NCBI RefSeq assembly: GCF_021372645.1
Contig: NZ_JAJFUC010000044.1
Coordinates: 23,383-87,382, forward strand
Direction of reading: 5' to 3'
DNA: 64,000 bases
Source of the DNA: Clostridium sp.
Lineage (GTDB): Bacteria > Bacillota > Clostridia > Clostridiales > Clostridiaceae
Under the pieces are notes generated by a model that saw only the letters and a program-made list of their open reading frames with translations, ran no database searches and was not told the DNA's origin. This document shows positions 25,666 to 33,250 of this stretch, one piece after another (position 1 is the stretch's first letter; each line of letters begins with the position of its first letter). Made by a program: the position numbers and the translations under genes.

Positions 25666-26958
25666 ATGAAAAAAATAGAAGAATACATTAAAAATGAATA
25701 TACAAACGATATATTTTGGTTTACAAAAGAGGTGGAAAAACCTCATAACACAACTAGAATTGCAAAGGTGAGGACTTTAAAGAATTATCTACATGGAACA
25801 CATAAAGTATTAGGTAGACAAGATACTAAGTATAAGGATAAGGAATTTAAGGTTAAGAAGTTAATACTTAATAATGCAAAGACTATATTAAATTTTCATT
25901 CAACTTATTTATTAGGGAATAGTGTGAGTTTAACAGGTTCAGAAGCTTTAGTTAAAGAACTACAAGAAATATATAACTATGGTGGATTTAATGATATTGA
26001 TTTTGAACTAATGGATAAGCTAACTAAATACGGAGATTCATATGAATATATTTATAAAGATGGAGATAGAATTACATCTAAGGTCATAGATAATAGTTGC
26101 AGTTATCCTGTTTATAATGATTCGCTTGAATATATTGCATTCATTGAACATTGGACTAACGCAGAAAACAAGAATTATTGGAATGTCTATTATGAGGATA
26201 AAGTTCAAGAATGGAATGATAATGGTGATACTATTACTATGACAGGAGAATATAAGAATGTTAGTGGCTTACCATTACATTATAAAGGTTTGAATGATTG
26301 GGATAGTAGATATGGCGAAGGATTACTTGAAAATATAATACCAGTTCTTGATGAAATAGAAGATATACTTTCAAAAATGGGAGATAGTATTTATACATTA
26401 TCTTTAAATCCATTATTATTAACTCAAGGACAGGCAATTGAAGGAAGTATTAGTAATGATAGTGTTGGCTTTAATGTGGCTCTGGAGAATGGAGCTGACA
26501 TGAAGTATGTAACGGCTACTATGGATTACTCTACTATTAAATATTATCTTGATACATTACAGAATGAATTGAATATTATCTCTTATATGCCTAGTATATT
26601 AGGTGGAAGTGGTAATATAGCTAATGTTAGTGAAGTATCATTAAAGATGTTATATTCTCTTGCAGATGTTAATGCAATGATTAATGAGAAAGTAATGAGA
26701 AGAGGATTCAATGAAAGGTTTAATGTTATTAGAAAGCTTATAGGTCAAGAGACTAAGAGCGAGTATGTTAATGTTACATTTAATTATAGTAGACCTCAAA
26801 ATGCAAGTGAGTTACTTGATAACTTAAAGAAACAATTTGATATGAACGCTATTAGCTTACAATCTATCATTGAGAAGTCACCTGTATCAGACGATGTAGG
26901 TATGGAGTTAGAGAGGTTAAAGAAGAGCGAGAAGGTTGATGAACCTGATGCAGCTTAA
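25666..26958 (+). CDS. Portal protein (SPP1 gp6-like)
   Basis: Portal vertex protein of 430 residues through which DNA enters the head. SPP1-type signatures include TILNFHSTYLLGNSVSL, YGDSYEYIYKD, LPLHYKGLNDWDSRYGEGLLENIIPVLDEIEDILS and LGGSGNIANVSEVSLKMLYSLADVNAMINEK. Length is slightly short of SPP1 gp6 (~500), but the start and end look complete. It follows the terminase by 66 bases. No head-morphogenesis (gp7) gene follows; instead a terminator and ~0.9 kb of noncoding DNA come next. Confidence 0.9.
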   Translation: MKKIEEYIKNEYTNDIFWFTKEVEKPHNTTRIAKVRTLKNYLHGTHKVLGRQDTKYKDKEFKVKKLILNNAKTILNFHSTYLLGNSVSLTGSEALVKELQEIYNYGGFNDIDFELMDKLTKYGDSYEYIYKDGDRITSKVIDNSCSYPVYNDSLEYIAFIEHWTNAENKNYWNVYYEDKVQEWNDNGDTITMTGEYKNVSGLPLHYKGLNDWDSRYGEGLLENIIPVLDEIEDILSKMGDSIYTLSLNPLLLTQGQAIEGSISNDSVGFNVALENGADMKYVTATMDYSTIKYYLDTLQNELNIISYMPSILGGSGNIANVSEVSLKMLYSLADVNAMINEKVMRRGFNERFNVIRKLIGQETKSEYVNVTFNYSRPQNASELLDNLKKQFDMNAISLQSIIEKSPVSDDVGMELERLKKSEKVDEPDAA

Positions 26959-27146
26959 AAGGTGACGAATAGTGAGTTAGATGCGACAGCGATGTCGTAT
27001 TTTCTTTGTGATGGTGGGGGAGTGAGTAAATAGGAGTATGAGAGAGTATGATGGAGGAAGGTAATAGTTAGAAAAGACAAGGACAGAATGGTTAGTGAGG
27101 ACAAGAAGATAATGGCATATTGAGAAGGGTAATTGTTGAAGGAGAT

Positions 27147-27184
27147 ATGTGGATAGTATAGTCTTGTTATCTACACATTTTTTT
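27147..27184 (+). terminator. Terminator of the terminase-portal operon
   Basis: ATGTGGATA pairs with TATCTACACAT (two-base bulge), followed by seven T residues. Confidence 0.7.
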
Positions 27185-27791
27185 ATAACAAAGTATAATT
27201 GAAATATGACCCTTTTAAAAACAAAGCGATTATCTTCATCTTTTCATCATGTTCTTGAAGTCTATCAATGATTTTGAGGGGTGGAGATACTACCAAGTAT
27301 GGATAATCCAAGTTTGGTACACAACAAGATTATAAGTATCTGTATGAAAAAGGCTATATTTCCATAATAATGTGTCATATTTGGTGTGATTTGGAGTACA
27401 TTTAGGTGATTTAATGGTCATAATTGGCATTAAAATTTAGGTTTTAAGGTTCTTAGTGATGCATAATACTGCATTATGCACCGTTAAGGCTATAATGAAC
27501 GCTATTTATTGATGTATAAGTATGCAAAAAGACTAACTATGTGAGAAGATAAGGGTGTTGATGTTAGAAGTGGCACTAATACTAGGATTGAAGAGGATTG
27601 GTATTCGTTTTATAAGGATGTATTCATCATAATATTACGCAAAACAGTTCGGGAAATTTTTATTTAACGAAATTATTGTGGTATTTTATGGTATAAAGTG
27701 AATTATATACGTTAGATGTGTGTAATAATGCAATTACCCCATTTTCAGAAATAGTCGGCTTACAGAGTAAAAAACCACCCACCGAAAAAAT

Positions 27792-27820
27792 TTGAGAATA
27801 CAGGAATATTATGGTACAAT
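27792..27820 (+). promoter_or_regulatory. SigA-type promoter of the 27853 gene
   Basis: TTGAGA at 27792, 17-base spacer, TACAAT at 27815, 33 bases before the start codon. Confidence 0.65.
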
Positions 27821-27852
27821 CCAGTTACAACGAAGTTTAAGGGGGAAATGGT

Positions 27853-28281
27853 ATGAACAATAGTTCAATGATGGCACTCTATACAGGAGTAATAATATTA
27901 GTAATATGCATATCTATATGGGTTATATGGCAAAGTAGTAAAGTAGATAAGGCAATGCCAAAGAAAGAAATTTATGATGATTTATTAAGCGAATTAAGGG
28001 AAACCCCTAATAATGCTTATTTAAGAGAAAAGGCACTATTGGCAGGAAGAGATTATTATGGGACTCTTAGATTAGATGGACACTTAACCATTTATGATGA
28101 ACAAGCTATTACTAATGATATTAATGTAGCTGTAGGTAATGGGAATCCAATTGAGCCACATAATAATAGTAACAATGTTTATAAAGATATCGAACAATTA
28201 GCGAATTTGAAAGATAAAGGTATTTTGACGGAAGAAGAGTTTAATGAAAAGAAAAGAGTATTATTAGAAAAAATTAATTAA
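27853..28281 (+). CDS. Membrane protein with C-terminal SHOCT domain
   Basis: Protein of 142 residues. A hydrophobic helix (MMALYTGVIILVICISIWVIW, ~5-25) is followed by a charged middle part. The C-terminal DIEQLANLKDKGILTEEEFNEKKRVLLEKI is a SHOCT motif, a short helical oligomerisation module seen in many phage and bacterial proteins. It has its own promoter and terminator, so it is a separate unit inside the element. It could be a lysogenic-conversion or superinfection protein; no evidence decides. Confidence 0.75.
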   Translation: MNNSSMMALYTGVIILVICISIWVIWQSSKVDKAMPKKEIYDDLLSELRETPNNAYLREKALLAGRDYYGTLRLDGHLTIYDEQAITNDINVAVGNGNPIEPHNNSNNVYKDIEQLANLKDKGILTEEEFNEKKRVLLEKIN

Positions 28282-28285
28282 CAGA

Positions 28286-28325
28286 TTAAAAAGGGATTAT
28301 CTTATTTTGAGGTAGTCCTTTTTTG
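28286..28325 (+). terminator. Terminator after the SHOCT gene
   Basis: AAAAAGGGATTA and TAGTCCTTTTTT arms with a short loop; six T residues. Confidence 0.75.
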
Positions 28326-28354
28326 ATACTCAAAAATAGAAAGGAATGGTTTAA

Positions 28355-28519
28355 ATGAAAGATTACACAGAACTTTATAGAAAAGAATATGAAGCGAAAC
28401 AAAGAGCCCAAGAAATAATATATGGTTCAGGAAGAGATATATACAAAGAAAACGATGAACTCAAAAAAAGAATTAAAGAACTTGAAGAAGAACTTGAATC
28501 TTTAAAACAAATGAAATAG
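28355..28519 (+). CDS. Short coiled-coil protein
   Basis: A 54-residue protein from an ATG preceded by GAAAGGAATGG. The N-terminal half is polar (YTELYRKEYEAKQRAQEII), and the C-terminal half is a leucine-heptad helix (ENDELKKRIKELEEELESL). It resembles small head-gene-cluster proteins in Firmicutes phages. Starts and ends fit its neighbours, with 16 bases to the next gene. Function unknown. Confidence 0.55.
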   Translation: MKDYTELYRKEYEAKQRAQEIIYGSGRDIYKENDELKKRIKELEEELESLKQMK

Positions 28520-28535
28520 AAAGGAAGATGCACAA

Positions 28536-28886
28536 ATGACTAATAATTTACAAAGATTAAAACTTGAATTAAACAACAAAGAATATTTCACAGACGAGGA
28601 TTACACTTTATTATTAGATGAAAATGGTTTGGTTGCAACATCTCCTTATGTGAAGAGTGATAATGAAATCAAACTATTAGAAACAGTAATATCTGTATTA
28701 GAAGCGTTATCAAATGATGTGGATTTAATGAGAAAGATAGATTCTAAAGACTTATTATCAACTGATGAAGCTAAATCATCAATAGCCGATAGAATATATG
28801 ATTTGAATAAAAGAATTATGACATTAAAACAAAAAAAGGATGAATATATATCATCAAATATAAGACCTATATTTTTTACACGATAA
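28536..28886 (+). CDS. Possible head-tail connector/adaptor
   Basis: A 116-residue, mostly helical protein (LQRLKLELNNKEYFTDEDYTLLLDENGL; KLLETVISVLEALSNDVDLM). The N-terminal pattern of a short helix, Tyr-Thr/Asp turn and second helix resembles gp6-type head-tail adaptors, and it sits 12 bases before the large structural gene. If correct, it is the only neck protein of the element and the likely docking point for a helper tail. Assignment is tentative. Confidence 0.45.
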   Translation: MTNNLQRLKLELNNKEYFTDEDYTLLLDENGLVATSPYVKSDNEIKLLETVISVLEALSNDVDLMRKIDSKDLLSTDEAKSSIADRIYDLNKRIMTLKQKKDEYISSNIRPIFFTR

Positions 28887-28898
28887 GGAGGTGGAAAA

Positions 28899-31316
28899 AT
28901 GATAAATACAATAGAATATGCAATGAATTTAGAGATTCAGATGAATGGAGTTTCTGGTCAAATAGATGGAGTATCTACTAAGTTCGTATTAAAACCTTGT
29001 AGTAATGGCTCTGAAAACCATTATGACTTGAAGACAATTATATCTAAGACACCATTTAAACAAGGTTCTCTTATAACTATTGGTACTGATATCTATTTAG
29101 TTGTAGATATTGAGGAACAATTCGCTCAAACCGTTTATCACAAAGGAACTATAAGAAAATGTGATAAGTTTATGGCTTCTACTGATGAACAATATCTTAA
29201 TAGATATAACCTTAATGGATTTGTTGACAAAGATACATCAACAATAGTGGCTACTGATTATTTCCTTGAAGAAAACTCTTATATTAATGCAACTATTCCA
29301 TTAAATCAATATTCACCTAGTTTTACTAATTTATTGTATAAAAACTATGCATATTTGGTAACTAGTTCAGATAATACAAAAGAAGGAATAAGAATAGTTA
29401 CGGCTAAGAAAACAGCTTATGGTTATAGTGAAGACCATTATACTATAGTGTTATCAACTATTAGTTCTCAAAATCATATTGGAGATACAATTCAATTAGT
29501 TGCAACTTGTAAAAAGAATAATATTGTAATTGATAATCCTGTGATAATGTATTCATCTAGTGATGAAAGCGTTGCAACGGTATCAGCTAGTGGTTTAATT
29601 ACTTGTATTGCAAATGGTAATATCAAAGTAACTTGTACTTATGAAGGTATATCTACTGAATATTCTTTAGAAGTTAAAACTGATAGCTATGAAATATCAT
29701 TGAATAGTGCAAGTGGAGATTTACAAGAAGGAACAACTTATCAATTAAGTCCTGTTTGTAAGAAAAACAATGTTATAGTTGAAAATCCATTAGTAACTTA
29801 TTTATCAAGTGATGAAACTATTGCAACAGTATCAACTACTGGTTTAGTATCGGCTATTAAGAATGGTTCATGTGTCATAACTTGTACTTATATGGGTGTA
29901 AGTGCAACTTATGCATTAAACGTTAAGCTAGGAGATATATATACAATTGAATCTAATGTGACTTCTATAATAATAGAAAGAACTAAGACTATTCAATTAA
30001 ATCCAACAGTTAAATTAAATGGTACGGTAATAGAAAATCCAACATTAAGTTATAGCGTTGGTGATACTTCGATTGCAACTTGTAACAATGGACTTGTAAC
30101 TGGAACTGGAGTTGGTTCAACTTCTATTAACATTGATTATGAGGGTAAAGCTAACTACACAATAAATGTTACTATATCTGAATTGCAAGTGGTTTATACA
30201 ATTAATGGAGTAGATTCATTCCACCAATTAGATGATGAAGTATTTACTATTAGTCCGTTAAGAACTTGTACTTTCTATATAAGTGACTTTGATTCGCAAA
30301 ATATAGCCAACATTATTTCTGATGATGGTAATGGTACTTGTACAATTTATGGTCATTCAACATTATCTGCAAATACGTTCACTTTACAAGCTAAAGATAA
30401 CTTAGGAAACGTAATAGCTAGTAAGAATATAAATGTTGATAATGGCACTTCAACTTATACATTAGATGTTGATAGTTCTCAATTATCATTAAATTTAGAT
30501 GAAACATTTACACATCAAATAGTGGCTACTTGTAAGAGAAATGGTGTTGTTATGACTAATCCATTAGTGACTTATTCATCAACCAATACAAATGTGGCAA
30601 CGGTATCTGCAAGTGGTTTAATTACTGGTGTTAGTCTTGGCTCTACTAGTATTAAGGCTACTTATAGAGGTGTTACTAAAACTATAAACACAGTTGTAGC
30701 TAGTAACGCTCCAGTAGTACAAGTGCCTTTCCATTTAGAAGCTACTTCTGCAATTTCATCATTTTCAAAAGGGCAACAAGTAGTATTTAAAGTTTATAAA
30801 GATACTGGTGGCTTATATCCTAATACCGATAAATCATTAACTTGTACATTAACAAGTGCAAATGGTACAAATAATTGGTCAGTACCATCTATTAATTATG
30901 GTTATGCAGATCATTATGAAGTGTATGTTACAAATATTAATTGTGCAAGTAGTGGAGATTATCAATATCAATTAACTACTACGGATTCAACAGGCTATAC
31001 TGTTACACAATCATTCTTCAATAAATATTCTACTCCATCTCCTAATTTGAGAGAATTTATTGATAATGTAGAGGTTCATAATCCTACTATAAATATGACC
31101 GTTGGACAAGTTAAATCTATTAAAGTTTATTGTAATGATTGGGGAAATTTAATCAACAATTGGTTTGTAAGTGGTTCTGACGTTGTAACATTTGATAGAA
31201 GTAAATTAACTTATTCAACTAATGATGTAAAAATTACGGCATTAAAAGCTGGAACATCAGTTGTTAAGTTACAAAGTGATACTCTTATAGAAACAATAAC
31301 TATAAATGTAGTATAA
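28899..31316 (+). CDS. Large virion protein with Ig-like (BIG2) repeats
   Basis: Protein of 805 residues without a signal peptide. Residues 1-~115 form a separate beta domain (QGSLITIGTDIYLVVDIEEQ, VYHKGTIRKCDKF) reminiscent of phage head-closure or neck proteins. From ~175 several BIG2 units follow, each with the pattern ...ATCKKNN-NP-YSSSDESVATVSASGLIT...YEG/MGV (about 178-258, 262-343, 345-425, 512-598). Then come unassigned beta domains and a last BIG2-like unit at ~735-805. Ig domains are common on phage heads and tails, where they bind cell-surface sugars. As the largest gene and the last structural one, it may be a head fibre, neck or adaptor protein. AAGGAGGTGG precedes the ATG. Confidence 0.7.
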   Translation: MINTIEYAMNLEIQMNGVSGQIDGVSTKFVLKPCSNGSENHYDLKTIISKTPFKQGSLITIGTDIYLVVDIEEQFAQTVYHKGTIRKCDKFMASTDEQYLNRYNLNGFVDKDTSTIVATDYFLEENSYINATIPLNQYSPSFTNLLYKNYAYLVTSSDNTKEGIRIVTAKKTAYGYSEDHYTIVLSTISSQNHIGDTIQLVATCKKNNIVIDNPVIMYSSSDESVATVSASGLITCIANGNIKVTCTYEGISTEYSLEVKTDSYEISLNSASGDLQEGTTYQLSPVCKKNNVIVENPLVTYLSSDETIATVSTTGLVSAIKNGSCVITCTYMGVSATYALNVKLGDIYTIESNVTSIIIERTKTIQLNPTVKLNGTVIENPTLSYSVGDTSIATCNNGLVTGTGVGSTSINIDYEGKANYTINVTISELQVVYTINGVDSFHQLDDEVFTISPLRTCTFYISDFDSQNIANIISDDGNGTCTIYGHSTLSANTFTLQAKDNLGNVIASKNINVDNGTSTYTLDVDSSQLSLNLDETFTHQIVATCKRNGVVMTNPLVTYSSTNTNVATVSASGLITGVSLGSTSIKATYRGVTKTINTVVASNAPVVQVPFHLEATSAISSFSKGQQVVFKVYKDTGGLYPNTDKSLTCTLTSANGTNNWSVPSINYGYADHYEVYVTNINCASSGDYQYQLTTTDSTGYTVTQSFFNKYSTPSPNLREFIDNVEVHNPTINMTVGQVKSIKVYCNDWGNLINNWFVSGSDVVTFDRSKLTYSTNDVKITALKAGTSVVKLQSDTLIETITINVV

Positions 31317-31355
31317 ATTTAATGCCCAAATATTATAAGAAAGGAGGTGTTCATT

Positions 31356-31586
31356 ATGGAACAAATGATAACTGTAATACAAAACTTTGGATTCCCAGTA
31401 GCTTGTTGTATAGCTATGGCTTATTTCATTTATATCATGTGGGGAAGAATGAACTCAACATTAGATAAAATTACAGAGACTAACAATCAACTAGTTTTGA
31501 CTAATCAATCTTTAATATCTAGTATCAATTCTAAGGTAGATACTATAGAAGAAAAAGTAGACAAGATTGCAAATAAAATTGGATAG
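31356..31586 (+). CDS. Small membrane protein, YvrJ/BhlA holin-like
   Basis: A 76-residue protein. The N-terminus (MEQMITVIQNFGFPVACCIAMAYFIYIMW) has one membrane helix preceded by the NFGFPVA turn typical of YvrJ/UviB-type small proteins. The C-terminus is a coiled coil (LDKITETNNQLVLTNQSLI; VDTIEEKVDKIANKI). Such proteins are annotated as holins or bacteriocin-associated proteins. ATG 31356 is chosen because AAAGGAGGTG lies 8-10 bases before it. No endolysin gene is next to it. Confidence 0.65.
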   Translation: MEQMITVIQNFGFPVACCIAMAYFIYIMWGRMNSTLDKITETNNQLVLTNQSLISSINSKVDTIEEKVDKIANKIG

Positions 31587-31623
31587 TATTTCCATTGACA
31601 TACAATTAGGGAAGGTATACAGT

Positions 31624-31734
31624 GTGATTATGATATACAAAGCTTTGATGATGGTTTTTGCCATGTGTTGGATGATGATGTATGTCATAAAAATAATTAT
31701 GAATAAAAATCGCTCAATAGTAGTGCGAAGCTAG
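31624..31734 (+). CDS. Very small Met-rich membrane peptide
   Basis: A 36-residue frame starting with GTG (or ATG at 31630) after AGGGAAGG. One membrane helix rich in methionine ([20 protein letters not shown]) is followed by a basic tail ([10 protein letters not shown]). It lies 37 bases after the YvrJ-like gene and 9 bases before attR, so it is the last gene of the element. It could be a second holin-like peptide. Confidence 0.45.
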   Translation: MIMIYKALMMVFAMCWMMMYVIKIIMNKNRSIVVRS

Positions 31735-31742
31735 GTAAGTCG

Positions 31743-31832
31743 GCTAAGAAGTTCCAAAAGATGTTAGATTTACTTGAAGATGATGATGACGTTCAAGAGG
31801 TTTATCATAATGCTGAATTCCCTGAAGGATGG
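31743..31832 (+). repeat. attR: 90-bp copy of the yebC 3' end
   Basis: Perfect repeat of 14752-14841. Beyond it the reading continues GATGAATAG, giving the presumed native yebC ending EGWDE. No ribosome site or start is present, so this copy is not expressed as protein. Confidence 0.93.
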
Positions 31833-31892
31833 GATGAATAGTAGATTTAAAGAAAATAAAAGTTGTAAAATATTTAGAAGATAAGTTTAGTT

Positions 31893-31935
31893 AAAAACAT
31901 ATTCAATATTTATATAATTATTGAATATGTTTTTT
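31893..31935 (+). terminator. Native yebC terminator, now beyond attR
   Basis: AACATATTCAATA and TATTGAATATGTT arms with flanking A and T tracts. It lies 60 bases after the native yebC stop and was separated from yebC by the insertion. Confidence 0.8.
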
Positions 31936-32031
31936 CTTATATAAGATTATAAAAAGTTGAAAATAGAAGCATAAAGTTTTTTGTGTATAAATGGTGAAAT
32001 GTAGGATTAATTTACGGAAGAACTATATATA

Positions 32032-32061
32032 TGGACAAATGTACCATATTAATGATATTAT
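32032..32061 (+). promoter_or_regulatory. Possible promoter of the pilus operon
   Basis: TGGACA at 32032, 18-base spacer, TATTAT at 32056, about 35 bases before the riboswitch. A TATAAT at 32062 is an alternative -10 box. Confidence 0.4.
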
Positions 32062-32094
32062 TATAATATAGAAAAGAATATTGTATTTTATTAT

Positions 32095-32164
32095 AAGGAA
32101 ACTGTGATCCATATATTTTAATTGGGCACTTTATATATGGTAAGTTAATAGTGCAACCGACCTT
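32095..32164 (+). promoter_or_regulatory. c-di-GMP-II riboswitch aptamer
   Basis: The conserved skeleton of class II c-di-GMP riboswitches is present in order and spacing: GGAAAC (32097), TGTGAT, TTTAATTGGGCACTT (32118), then AGTTAATAGTGCAACCGACC (32143-32162). GGGCAC pairs with GTGC, and AAGG at the 5' end pairs with CCTT at the 3' end (P1). The 3' P1 strand is part of the 5' arm of the following terminator, so ligand binding should block termination. The expected logic is ON with c-di-GMP, as described for C. difficile pilA1. Confidence 0.92.
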
Positions 32165-32189
32165 TAGAGTTTATAAAGGTCGTTTTTTT
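32158..32189 (+). terminator. Riboswitch-controlled terminator
   Basis: CGACCTTTA, loop GAGTTTA, TAAAGGTCG, then seven T residues. The CGACCTT part is shared with the aptamer, making the two folds exclusive. From here to pilD (about 190 bases) no further gene is seen. Confidence 0.9.
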
Positions 32190-32379
32190 ATATGCAAAAA
32201 TGAATAAAACTCACTTTGTTCAGTTAGCTTTAAATATTATGAAATATATATTAAGAAGATGCTTGAAAGTATGTTACATAAAGTGCAAAATTAAGTAAAC
32301 ATTTACTTTACAATATATTTCAAATTAACCGAAGAAAAATGGCAAAAGTATTAAAAGATATATTTAAGAAGGTGATAAA

Positions 32380-33132
32380 TTGGATTATGCTTTAATAGGG
32401 ATTTGGGGATTGGTTATAGGAAGTTTTTTAAATGTATGTATTTACAGAATTCCTAAAGAAGAATCAATTGCATTTCCACCATCACATTGTGCAAAATGTC
32501 AACATAATTTAAGTTCAGTGGATTTAGTTCCTGTATTTAGTTATATTTTTCTTAGAGGAAGATGTAAATATTGCAATGAAAAAATTTCTATAAGATATCC
32601 ATTCATAGAAAGTCTTAATGGAATATTATATTTGATTATATACTTAAAATTTGGATTAACTCTAATTGCTTTAAAATACTGTATTTTAGTATCAATTTTA
32701 ATTGTCATTGGACTGATAGATTATGATACTCAATTTGTTTATACTTCTACAACGATATTTGGAGGTATTGTAGGTGTAGTTTTCATAATAGTACAAGCTG
32801 CAATGTATAAGAATGAAGTTCTTGATTTAATATTAGGTGCAGTAATAGGCTTTGGAATTATAGGATTAATTGTATTTTTAACCAGAGGAATGGGAGAGGG
32901 CGATATTGAAATCGCTACTGTTTGTGGATTATTCTTAGGCGTTAAAGGGATTTTATTAGGTTTATTTTTAGCAATAATAATAGGTGGGATAATAGGAATA
33001 ATTATTTTAGCTTTAAAATTAAAAGAAACAAAAGAAAAAATAGCATTTGGACCATGTATAGCAATTGGAAGTTTAATTTCTATGTTATGGGGAGTTGAGA
33101 TATTAAAGTTTTATTGGAATTTACTAATATAA
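32380..33132 (+). CDS. pilD: Prepilin peptidase
   Basis: Membrane aspartic protease that cleaves prepilin leaders and, with its N-terminal domain, methylates the new N-terminus. 250 residues, about eight hydrophobic helices. The N-terminal domain begins WGLVIGSFLNVCIYRIP and has the zinc-type CAKC...CKYC cysteines of the methylase part. The catalytic aspartates are in GLIDYDT and GEGDIE. It uses a TTG start at 32380, with AAGAAGGTGAT just upstream. First gene of the riboswitch-controlled operon; it should process PilA and the minor prepilins downstream. Confidence 0.93.
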   Translation: MDYALIGIWGLVIGSFLNVCIYRIPKEESIAFPPSHCAKCQHNLSSVDLVPVFSYIFLRGRCKYCNEKISIRYPFIESLNGILYLIIYLKFGLTLIALKYCILVSILIVIGLIDYDTQFVYTSTTIFGGIVGVVFIIVQAAMYKNEVLDLILGAVIGFGIIGLIVFLTRGMGEGDIEIATVCGLFLGVKGILLGLFLAIIIGGIIGIIILALKLKETKEKIAFGPCIAIGSLISMLWGVEILKFYWNLLI

Positions 33133-33250
33133 ATTGTAGTAAAACATATATACTTGATTAAATTAAAAGAGGAATTTAAACTATTAATATAGAAATAAAT
33201 ATATATTTTATAATAGTTGTCAAGAATTGACAAGAGAGGTGAGACAAAGA

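Larger units (their letters stand above)
26959..27852. other. 894-bp noncoding stretch after the portal gene
   Basis: No frame longer than a few dozen codons is convincing. The first ~180 bases are strikingly purine-rich on the plus strand. A terminator sits at 27147-27184, a perfect palindrome TGCATAAT/ATTATGCA at 27460-27480, and a stretch near 27647-27670 (ACGCAAAACAGTTCGGG) that resembles the third unit of the 115-bp array. The promoter of the next gene is at 27792. Lost head-morphogenesis genes or a regulatory/packaging region are both possible. Confidence 0.5.
14752..31832 (+). mobile_element. 17-kb integrated capsid-encoding phage satellite (cf-PICI-like)
   Basis: Element bounded by a perfect 90-bp direct repeat of the yebC 3' end; the repeats start 16,991 bp apart. 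Genes in order: tyrosine integrase, HNH nuclease, HTH protein, scaffold, major capsid, HTH protein, DHH-like protein, coiled-coil protein, small protein, Rep-like protein, small membrane protein, small and large terminase, portal, SHOCT protein, two small proteins, Ig-domain protein and two small membrane proteins. I find no tail tube, sheath, tape measure, baseplate, receptor-binding or endolysin gene. Intact head and packaging genes without a tail, at 17 kb, match the reported class of capsid-forming phage-inducible islands. A decayed prophage is the main alternative, but the frames are intact and the integration genes complete. Confidence 0.75.

Noticed and set aside
14752-31832. Complete temperate prophage
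   Set aside because: No tail, baseplate or lysin gene could be found, and the size is well below that of known tailed temperate phages of clostridia.
32095-32189. Class I (GEMM) c-di-GMP riboswitch
   Set aside because: The GEMM core and tetraloop-receptor pattern are absent, while the class II skeleton is complete.
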